This document shows positions 8,367-13,941 of a DNA stretch of 37,640 bases, piece after piece. The DNA is taken from positions 1-37,640 of the forward strand of contig CAKZVF010000230.1 of NCBI GenBank assembly GCA_937921995.1. The letters run 5' to 3'. Every line of letters begins with the position of its first letter. Positions within the stretch are counted from its first letter, which is position 1. The DNA is from an uncultured Pirellulaceae bacterium (GTDB lineage Bacteria; Planctomycetota; Planctomycetia; Pirellulales; Pirellulaceae). The notes below the pieces were generated by a model that ran no database searches, was not told the origin of the DNA, and saw nothing but the letters and a program-made list of their open reading frames with translations. The position numbers were made by a program, and so were the translations under genes.

Positions 8367-9029
8367 TCAGTTCGAACACCAATTCAATTCGAATGCTTCG
8401 TTTGATTGCCTTAAGTTCGTGATCAAGACTTTCAATTGTGTTGACGTGTTGCGGACTGTGAAAAAGTTGGTGTCCAGTAAATTCTCTACAATGGCATCAG
8501 TCAGTTGATCAGAAGAAGGGGTTTTTGATTTCAACAAAAATAGATGGCTGGCGCTGACACCGGTTGCAAGCTGCAACGCAATTGAATCGCTGGTGGTTTC
8601 CCAAGAGCTTTCCAATGCCGGGTTGTTGATTGCCCATTTGCGACAATCAAAAACGACGCTGGGGGTGGTGAGTGCATCTAAGCTATGCAACTGCTGGATA
8701 TCTACCAGCAACGGCCAGTTTGGGAACATGCTTCGGAAAAGCCCTGCGGTGTGGGACATCAGTTCAATGCTGATGCGATGGGCGGTTGCTTCATCAAGAC
8801 CGTGCAGAGATTGCCAGTCTCTTACCCCATCCACAAACGTGCCGCCACCAGCAATCCATACGTCAACGCACCCGTCCACCGCCACAGATTCCGACCAGTC
8901 CATCAACCGATTCCTCAGATCAGGCATCGTAAAAAGACTTCCGCCGACTTTAATGACACGAAACTGAGGGCTTTTACTTGTAACGGAGGACGAGGAATTC
9001 ACGGATGACGCTTCACTGGAGGTTTTCAA
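8367..9029 (-). CDS. amino-acid-kinase-family protein, MfnE-like
   Basis: After a Ser-rich leader of about 22 residues the protein shows the amino acid kinase fold: VIKVGGSL at 25-32 (phosphate-binding lysine), IAGGGTFVDGVR at about 59-70 (glycine-rich loop) and TTSDSIALQLA near residue 147, a phrase typical of the small archaeal-type kinases. At 220 residues it matches the size of MfnE, which phosphorylates (5-aminomethyl-3-furyl)methyl phosphate during methanofuran synthesis. The bacterial homologues belong to the tetrahydromethanopterin-linked C1 gene set found in methylotrophs and planctomycetes. An MfnF-like gene 25 kb away supports this reading. The kinase family is secure; the exact substrate is inferred. 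It is divergent from the membrane-protein operon with about 54 bases between starts. Confidence 0.7.
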   Translation of the reverse strand: MKTSSEASSVNSSSSVTSKSPQFRVIKVGGSLFTMPDLRNRLMDWSESVAVDGCVDVWIAGGGTFVDGVRDWQSLHGLDEATAHRISIELMSHTAGLFRSMFPNWPLLVDIQQLHSLDALTTPSVVFDCRKWAINNPALESSWETTSDSIALQLATGVSASHLFLLKSKTPSSDQLTDAIVENLLDTNFFTVRNTSTQLKVLITNLRQSNEAFELNWCSN

Positions 9030-9083
9030 ACTTTATGCGACAATAACCATTTCCACCAAAGCGAATCGTGCTCGGTTTGAAAT

Positions 9084-10193
9084 TTGATCGCCTTTGAGCA
9101 CATCAATATAGCGTTGTCCCACGACGCGTTCCCCTGTCAATATTTTCACAGTTTCACTTTGTCAAAAAAACAGAAATCGTTTTTCCCCACCAAACGTCCG
9201 CAAGGGCGTCGTCCAGCGATCGCGGAAGCTGCGCTGGCCGGTATCTTAGTGTTGCTAGGCATCATCCTGCTGGCGGTGACGATCACATTAACAGCCCTTT
9301 ATTCGACGCCCCACCAGCTCTACATTTCCGTCGGCTACCTTTGCCTGCGTATTATCCTCGCGCTGCTCTTAATCACAGCCGGCAGCTACTTCATCATCAG
9401 CTTGCTGTGGAAGGTCGGCGTCTCGCGCGAACGCCGCGAAGCACTCGTCAACCGCGCCGGTGAGATCGACTTACTGAATGAATTTCGTCGTCGCCGTGAA
9501 GACCTGCCAACGGTTCCTGTTGAGGCGCCGCTGCAGGGCAACGTTTTGCCGTATCGCTTGCGCTGTTCGCAGCGCAATCTTTGGATGTTGATTTCGTCGG
9601 CGGCGATGAGCGTTTGTTTGGTGGTGATTGCTTCGATTTTGGCACCCACCGCAATCGAATCCACTTCATCAGCCAATCAAAGCAATTTAGCATTGGTGTT
9701 TTTGCCTATTATCTGTTTGGCCGCGGTGTGGTTTCTCTATCGCTTCTTCCGTCAGCTGCTAAAATTGACGGGCATTGGCCCTTCTTCGATCGAAATTTCT
9801 CAATACCCCCTGTTCCCGAATTCGAAGTGCACCATGCGGCTGTTTCAGCCAGGACGTATTCGGCTCAAAGTGCTGACCGTTTGGTTGATTTGCCAAGAAG
9901 AGGCAACCTATGATGAAGGCACCGACATTCGCACCGAACGGCGCGACGTTTTCCGGCAGCGCCTGTTTCGCAAGCGGTCGGTCGATGTTTCGCCGGACCA
10001 TCCTTTCGAGGCTGAATTCGACTTGGAGATCCCCGACCAAGCGATTCACAGTTTTAGATCTGCCAACAACAGAATTCAATGGAAAATAATCGTTCAAGCC
10101 GAAGCAAAAAAATGGCCGACTCTCAATCGAGCCTTCCGGCTTTCGGTGTATCCTCGCACCGCCATCGCAAAGCGGTCAGCCCTCAAAGTCTGA
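9084..10193 (+). CDS. four-helix membrane protein with arrestin-like extramembrane domain
   Basis: No ATG is available near the 5' end; the frame opens with TTG at 9084, and a second TTG at 9159 (LSKKQK) is an equally plausible start. Two hydrophobic helix pairs are evident: about residues 46-70 and 84-108 (AALAGILVLLGIILLAV; IILALLLITAGSYFIIS), then 168-187 and 203-221 (LWMLISSAAMSVCLVVIASI; LALVFLPIICLAAVWFLYRF). The remaining ~145 residues form a strand-rich domain (IRLKVLTVWLICQEEATY, HPFEAEFDLEIP, IQWKIIVQAEA) like an arrestin/Vps26-type beta-sandwich. It is the first of three overlapping genes; the next gene begins inside its 3' end. Function unknown. Confidence 0.7.
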   Translation: MIAFEHINIALSHDAFPCQYFHSFTLSKKQKSFFPTKRPQGRRPAIAEAALAGILVLLGIILLAVTITLTALYSTPHQLYISVGYLCLRIILALLLITAGSYFIISLLWKVGVSRERREALVNRAGEIDLLNEFRRRREDLPTVPVEAPLQGNVLPYRLRCSQRNLWMLISSAAMSVCLVVIASILAPTAIESTSSANQSNLALVFLPIICLAAVWFLYRFFRQLLKLTGIGPSSIEISQYPLFPNSKCTMRLFQPGRIRLKVLTVWLICQEEATYDEGTDIRTERRDVFRQRLFRKRSVDVSPDHPFEAEFDLEIPDQAIHSFRSANNRIQWKIIVQAEAKKWPTLNRAFRLSVYPRTAIAKRSALKV

Positions 10194-10684
10194 AACCGCC
10201 GCGGATTGAAATTGAACTGGCGGAAGATCGACGTCAATTTTCACCCGGGGACTTTTTGATGTGCGAATATCGCCTCCGCGCCGTCGAAGGACTTGCGATA
10301 CATGCCATCGAAACCTCCGTCGTCTGGATCGCCGGCGGCAAAGGCAGCGAGGACATTGGCGTCCACTTCTTTCAGCGCATCAGCAAAGACGCCATCAGCC
10401 CCTCCATGCTTCAGCGCCCGCAACGAGTAAGCACGGTATTGCCGAACAGTCCCTTGTCCTACCCCGGCATGATTGTCCAAATCCGATGGTGCGTTCGAGT
10501 CCGCATGTTCTATGGCAATGAATTGGAGCTGAATCAAGACCTCGATTTCACTCTGGGAGACACGCAAGTTCCTGACACTCGTGAAAACAGTTTGGCCGAT
10601 AATCAAAAGTTGGATTCGGGAACCATCGACAGCGAAATCGCGCCCGGCGACGCCCCTTCGGAGGCTTCGGCCGATGCTTCCTAG
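10112..10684 (+). CDS. arrestin-like beta-sandwich protein, unknown role
   Basis: About 190 residues from the ATG at 10112; an ATG at 10079 is also in frame. The fold hint begins at PRIEIELAEDRRQFSPGD, the usual first strands of an arrestin-like N domain, and continues with LMCEYRLRAV, AIETSVVWIAGGKG, LPNSPLSYPGMIVQIRWCVR and a final strand around LELNQDLDFTLG; the last 40 residues are acidic and probably disordered. Because the first strand starts at about base 10199, right after the stop of the preceding gene, a long overlap with that gene (82 bases from this ATG) seems real. It pairs with the arrestin-like domain of the membrane protein and precedes an ATPase gene. No signal peptide. Confidence 0.65.
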   Translation: MADSQSSLPAFGVSSHRHRKAVSPQSLKPPRIEIELAEDRRQFSPGDFLMCEYRLRAVEGLAIHAIETSVVWIAGGKGSEDIGVHFFQRISKDAISPSMLQRPQRVSTVLPNSPLSYPGMIVQIRWCVRVRMFYGNELELNQDLDFTLGDTQVPDTRENSLADNQKLDSGTIDSEIAPGDAPSEASADAS

Positions 10685-11387
10685 GCAGAAAGCAACCGAA
10701 GAATGCGAAGGCCAAAATTTCGCTAGACCGATCGGCGAGATTACTCCGGCTGTTCAAAGAGCGGACAAGTCCCTGAATTTTCAATCGGCGCTGAATAATC
10801 CATTCGCCACACGACACGTCGCCCCAGGAAAGATACCTTATTTCTTTTCCAGCGATCGCGATGCAGACCGAATCATCAACCGCGCCGATGCCGCCGGTTG
10901 GACCGGGCAAATTGTTGGCCCTCACGGTTCTGGGAAAACGACGCTGGTCCGCCATCTTGTTCCCCAGCTGCAGCAGCGGTTTTCCACGATCGAATTTTTG
11001 ATTATACGTGGTGTGCGCGATGTTCAGGCCTGCCGTCGATTGGCGGGCCATTCGCATGCGCTGCTTGACGCGACAAAGACCGACGGCAAGTCGCGCACGC
11101 TTCTGGTCATCGACGGCGTCGAACGGCTTTCGTGGCTGCAACGGAAACTGTTGATCGCCGATTGTCGCGGCAAGGGGATCAGTTTGCTGGTCACCGCGCA
11201 TCGTCGATTGCTTGGCCTGCCCGTTTTCTTTGAAACAGCTTTTGACGAAATGACGTTCGGTAAGATCCTTCACCATCTGGGATCTCAGCAATACAACGAC
11301 CACTACCCACGCTTGCGAGAGTTGTTTGGTGAAAATTGCCGCGCGATGTTGTTCGAACTATACGACGATCATCTTCGGTCTGCTTGA
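10674..11387 (+). CDS. P-loop ATPase (AAA/AAA_22-like), third gene of the arrestin-like operon
   Basis: The ATG at 10674 overlaps the stop of the arrestin-like gene (11 bases shared) and gives 237 residues. Walker A is GPHGSGKTT (82-90), Walker B LLVIDGVE (143-150) and a sensor-1-like strand LLVTAHR follows (171-177). The layout (an FFSSDRDADRII opening, then P-loop, DGVE and TAHR) resembles ORC/AAA_22-type ATPases such as ExeA, but without their peptidoglycan-binding or HTH extras. With a membrane arrestin-like protein and a soluble arrestin-like protein immediately upstream, it could energise or switch a membrane complex; this is inference. No enzymatic partner is visible in the operon. Confidence 0.75.
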   Translation: MLPRQKATEECEGQNFARPIGEITPAVQRADKSLNFQSALNNPFATRHVAPGKIPYFFSSDRDADRIINRADAAGWTGQIVGPHGSGKTTLVRHLVPQLQQRFSTIEFLIIRGVRDVQACRRLAGHSHALLDATKTDGKSRTLLVIDGVERLSWLQRKLLIADCRGKGISLLVTAHRRLLGLPVFFETAFDEMTFGKILHHLGSQQYNDHYPRLRELFGENCRAMLFELYDDHLRSA

Positions 11388-11423
11388 CAGGCAAAATTGC
11401 ACTTAGAAGCGTTTGGCACTTTA

Positions 11424-11451
11424 AAATTTTGCCAACCAAATTTTGCCAACC
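11424..11451. repeat. two tandem copies of a 14-base unit
   Basis: AAATTTTGCCAACC occurs twice head-to-tail in the gap between the ATPase gene and tRNA-Sec, and a partial GCAAAATTGC lies just upstream. With only two copies it may be slippage rather than a functional site. Confidence 0.6.
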
Positions 11452-11507
11452 AAGACGTAGGCAAGGTTAAGAACGTAGGATAAGCTTTACATTGCCAAAA
11501 TGGTGAG

Positions 11508-11607
11508 GGAAGTGCTTGCTCTGCTGGTGCAGGCCACGGTCTTCAAAATCGCTGGGTCGCATGGAAATCATGTGATCGGTGGGTTCGATTCCCATGCACT
11601 TCCGCCA
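11508..11607 (+). tRNA. selC: tRNA-Sec (selenocysteine tRNA, anticodon TCA)
   Basis: A complete selenocysteine tRNA read directly from the sequence. The acceptor stem is 8 bp, GGAAGTGC (11508-11515) with GCACTTCC (11596-11603), the diagnostic extra-long acceptor of bacterial tRNA-Sec. G at 11604 is the discriminator and CCA (11605-11607) is encoded. The anticodon loop CTTCAAA (11541-11547) places TCA at 11543-11545. A long variable arm pairs GGTCGCATG with CATGTGATC around the loop GAAAT, and the T arm is GTGGG-TTCGATT-CCCAT. The D stem is about 5-6 bp with a short 4-base loop. Charged with serine and converted by SelA, it decodes in-frame UGA with SelB and a SECIS hairpin. The MOSC gene starts about 50 bases downstream. 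Confidence 0.95.
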
Positions 11608-11657
11608 TCATGGATCCTTCGGGGAACCCATCATCAGCATGCCGCCGGCGAATCAAC

Positions 11658-12332
11658 ATGCAGACACTTGAATCGATTCAAATTGGCATGCCCAAGGACA
11701 TGGACGCCGACCCGGCGCTGCCGTTATCTTCCAAGCCGTGGCGATCGGCGATCTTCAAAACACCCGTCCTTGGTGAAGTGACCGTGGGTTTGGAAGGAAT
11801 AATCGGCGACGGACAAGCCGACCTCAAACATCACGGTGGGAGTGACAAGGCGATCTGCGTTTATCCAACCGAACATCTTCCCTTCTGGCGGAAGCAACTT
11901 GACCGCGCGGATTTTGGCCCAGGCGCGTTTGGCGAAAACTTTTCTGTTGCCGGCTTGGATGAATTCTCGGTGGCGATCGGGGACCGGTGGCGAATTGGCA
12001 CCGCTATGTTCGAGGTCTCTCAGCCACGCCAGCCCTGCTGGAAGCTCGCCCGGCGTTGGCAATCCAAAACAATTACGCCTCAAGCAATCGACACCGGGAA
12101 AACCGGATGGTACCTGCGTGTCATTGAAACAGGAACGGTGCAAAGCGGCGATGAGATCGTTAGTTTTCCCGTTGACGTCGCCGCTGCGGAGAATCGTTTT
12201 TCAATCGCTCAAGCGAACCGGTTGTTTTACCAACCAAAACCAGATGTCGCGGCGATTCAAAAATTGCTTGAAGTGCCACAATTATCTCAAGCCTGGGGAT
12301 CCGATCTTGAGAGAAAATTCGAATCGGATTGA
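11658..12332 (+). CDS. MOSC domain protein, YiiM-like
   Basis: From the ATG at 11658 the protein has 224 residues. The MOSC domain (molybdenum cofactor sulfurase C-terminal) is marked by DLKHHGGSDKAICVYP (55-70), the GPGAFGENFSVAGL loop (87-100) and PRQPCWKLA with the conserved Cys127, corresponding to the catalytic cysteine of E. coli YiiM. YiiM uses molybdenum cofactor to reduce N-hydroxylated base analogues such as 6-hydroxylaminopurine, and the C-terminal helical part (RFSIAQANRLFY...) matches the YiiM 3-alpha domain. Upstream in-frame codons run back into the tRNA gene, so the later ATG is right. It acts in the cytoplasm. Confidence 0.87.
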   Translation: MQTLESIQIGMPKDMDADPALPLSSKPWRSAIFKTPVLGEVTVGLEGIIGDGQADLKHHGGSDKAICVYPTEHLPFWRKQLDRADFGPGAFGENFSVAGLDEFSVAIGDRWRIGTAMFEVSQPRQPCWKLARRWQSKTITPQAIDTGKTGWYLRVIETGTVQSGDEIVSFPVDVAAAENRFSIAQANRLFYQPKPDVAAIQKLLEVPQLSQAWGSDLERKFESD

Positions 12333-12904
12333 ACGGACTATTGGAACTTTATACGGCTCCTTGCATCGTCGCGCTACCGCTAACCGCCTGCGGACGGAAA
12401 AACGCACTGATCAGCAACTCGGAATTGGCTTTACCTCAAAAACGGAACGCCGATCGCTTGAACACGGTCAGCTTTGCAGTGGTATTCACTCGCAATGCAG
12501 GCAATCAGTTTTCATTCGCAACCAATGCCACCGAAGCCAACGGTGACGTCATCTATGTAAAAAGTGCTGGATCTTACGACGCGGTGAATCCAGCAGTCGG
12601 CGATGACAGTGTCGCCTACATTGCCGTCAGTAGTTTTGATGGGATTGTATTTGGCATCTTTGACGACGTTCCGTTTCCCAGAGGCGGTAGTTATACCATT
12701 TCAAATCTAATGACCATGCCCACTTCTACCAATGTTATTCTTGGAGATGTCAACCGAGACGGCGATGTGAACTTTTTGGACATTGCACCGTTTATTGAAG
12801 TTCTGAGCAACAATGAATTTCAAGTCGAAGCAGATATTGATCTCTGCGGAAAGGTTGACTTCTTGGATATCGCGCCGTTTATCCAGCTCTTGGCCGGCAA
12901 CTAA
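12329..12904 (+). CDS. dockerin-tailed protein, probably a 5'-truncated remnant
   Basis: The C-terminal 55 residues hold a dockerin type I pair: GDVNRDGDVNFLDIAPFIEV (first Ca-binding loop) and ADIDLCGKVDFLDIAPFIQL (second, with Cys replacing a calcium ligand). In planctomycetes this tail ends large secreted proteins. Here only about 190 codons are open, with a TTG start overlapping the MOSC stop, no signal peptide, and an N-terminal stretch (LTACGRKNALISNSELAL) that does not resemble a mature start, while the middle (GNQFSFATNATEANGDVIYV, DSVAYIAVSSFDGIVFGIF) reads like the end of a larger beta-domain. An exported-type tail without an export signal suggests a decayed gene. A strong terminator follows. 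Confidence 0.5.
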   Translation: MNGLLELYTAPCIVALPLTACGRKNALISNSELALPQKRNADRLNTVSFAVVFTRNAGNQFSFATNATEANGDVIYVKSAGSYDAVNPAVGDDSVAYIAVSSFDGIVFGIFDDVPFPRGGSYTISNLMTMPTSTNVILGDVNRDGDVNFLDIAPFIEVLSNNEFQVEADIDLCGKVDFLDIAPFIQLLAGN

Positions 12905-12954
12905 AAGATTCGGTTCACAGACCTTTCGGAATTGGAATATAAAAGTTTGCCTAA

Positions 12955-12990
12955 GCCCTTTCACTCGGAAGTGAGAGGGCCTTGTTGCTT
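12955..12990 (+). terminator. factor-independent terminator after the dockerin-tailed gene
   Basis: GCCCTTTCACT (12955-12965) pairs with AGTGAGAGGGC (12970-12980) over 11 bp (one G-U) around the tetraloop CGGA, followed by a moderately T-rich CTTGTTGCTT. It lies 50 bases after the stop codon. Confidence 0.8.
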
Positions 12991-13041
12991 AACCCGTCTG
13001 CCAAACACGAATCATAGCGAATTCGAAACGATGGTAATTGG

Positions 13042-13263
13042 ATGCTGAAGATCAATATCAGCCTACTCCGAGCCTTTCCGATCATACTTGGCGCGGTACT
13101 GGTTTTGCTTTTGCCGATCGGCGATTCTGCGAGTGGGCAAGACACCGCTGCGACACTATTTCAGCCGCCTGCCGAGTCAACCTACGTCAACGGCAAGTTG
13201 CTCGATTTCATCCCCAACCAGTCGCAGACATACCAACCCGCCGATCCTCCGTCGGCAGACTGA
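13042..13263 (+). CDS. small exported protein, unknown
   Basis: A 73-residue product beginning with a convincing signal peptide: MLKINISLLR, the hydrophobic core FPIILGAVLVLLLPIG and a SASGQ cleavage region. The mature part is only about 40 residues (TAATLFQPPAESTYVNGKLL and a Pro/Gln-rich end) and has no recognised motif. The frame continues past its TGA for another 22 codons (RLLSQRNANKQQ...ATCSGGY) before TGA, so the stop could be a late mutation or, given selC nearby, a recoded UGA; I regard the plain stop as most likely. It lies between two hairpin terminators and so is its own transcription unit. Confidence 0.5.
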   Translation: MLKINISLLRAFPIILGAVLVLLLPIGDSASGQDTAATLFQPPAESTYVNGKLLDFIPNQSQTYQPADPPSAD

Positions 13264-13370
13264 CGGTTGCTGTCCCAGAGAAACGCGAACAAGCAGCAGG
13301 AAAAAGATGCGACATGCTCCGGCGGCTATTGATTGACGGCCAACCCGTTCTGATCATGCTTCAATAATTA

Positions 13371-13412
13371 AAAAACCGGCACCGGAGTCTCATTCCCCCG
13401 GTGCCGGATTCT
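13371..13412 (-). terminator. bidirectional hairpin terminator, best for the alpha-CTD gene
   Basis: CCGGCACCGG (13376-13385) and CCGGTGCCGG (13398-13407) form a perfect 10-bp G/C stem with a 12-base loop. On the minus strand it is followed by six T residues (the A-run at 13370-13375), the classic factor-independent form, 50 bases after the stop of the alpha-CTD gene. On the plus strand ATTCTATTT follows, so it may also stop the small exported gene. Confidence 0.85.
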
Positions 13413-13459
13413 ATTTGTCGCAGTAAATTTGTTTGTCGAAATCGATCAACCGAAACCAA

Positions 13460-13735
13460 CTAACGAGGCTTCGTTTCGTGCCCCGAACGGTAGAAACCAA
13501 TCGCTTCTAATGATCCGTAGACTTCTTCCAGCGTCTTTTCGCCGAAGTTTGAAATGCTGAGCAAGTCAGCGCGGGTCGTGTTCAGGAGATCCCGAACATT
13601 AAAAATGCCCTTTTCTTCAAGGCAATTAGTCGTCCGAACCGTCAAGCCGATCTCGGCCGTGCTGAGCTCCAGTTTTTCGCGCAGATTACGAGTTTCTTCT
13701 TCCGCAGCGCTTAAAGGAATACGAGTGCGAGCCAT
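13460..13735 (-). CDS. free-standing RNA polymerase alpha C-terminal domain protein
   Basis: The 91-residue protein is essentially one alpha-CTD. LTVRTTNCLEE (31-41) and ISNFGEKTLEEV (61-72) line up with the E. coli alpha-CTD motifs LTVRSANCL and NLGKKSLTEI. The DNA-contacting residues are kept: Arg34 (E. coli R265), Asn37 (N268), Gly65 (G296), Lys67 (K298) and Thr68 in place of S299. The alpha N-terminal assembly domain is absent; instead there is a ~25-residue charged helix (AEEETRNLREKLEL). A strong ribosome-binding site, AGGGAGGG, lies 6 bases before the ATG (complement of 13742-13749). It is divergent from the pcrA-like gene. It may bind UP-element-like DNA or compete with RNA polymerase; that role is inference. 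Confidence 0.85.
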   Translation of the reverse strand: MARTRIPLSAAEEETRNLREKLELSTAEIGLTVRTTNCLEEKGIFNVRDLLNTTRADLLSISNFGEKTLEEVYGSLEAIGFYRSGHETKPR

Positions 13736-13741
13736 CTTGGT

Positions 13742-13749
13742 CCCTCCCT
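13742..13749 (-). promoter_or_regulatory. strong ribosome-binding site of the alpha-CTD gene
   Basis: The minus strand reads AGGGAGGG six bases before the ATG at 13735. Most other genes in the window lack such a strong site, so this small protein may be well translated. Confidence 0.65.
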
Positions 13750-13941
13750 GTGTTTTAACCTAAGAATTCAAATTGTTTGATCGGTCGCGGCAACATCCAA
13801 AACTTCTTCGTGTCGTTTTGTCGGGATCCCAAACTCGACCCCCAACCTTGTCGCGATGGCCGAAGATTATAACATAGTTCTCTAGATCGAAAACGACAGG
13901 ACGATAAATTCCGCATCTCTGCTAGCAACGAGTCAAACTCC

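Noticed and set aside
10581-10673. Upstream extension of the P-loop ATPase gene
   Set aside because: The extra 31 residues are the out-of-frame reading of the arrestin-like gene's acidic tail; the ATG at 10674 overlaps its stop codon and fits coupled translation.
11500-11781. 93-codon open frame across the tRNA-Sec gene
   Set aside because: It runs through a complete tRNA gene and into the MOSC gene in another frame; the translation is not protein-like.
11388-12904. Genomic island integrated at selC
   Set aside because: No integrase, no direct repeat of the tRNA 3' end and no phage gene is present in the window; the downstream MOSC gene looks native.
12951-13145. 64-codon minus-strand open frame
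   Set aside because: It is antisense to the signal peptide of the small exported protein and spans the terminator hairpin.
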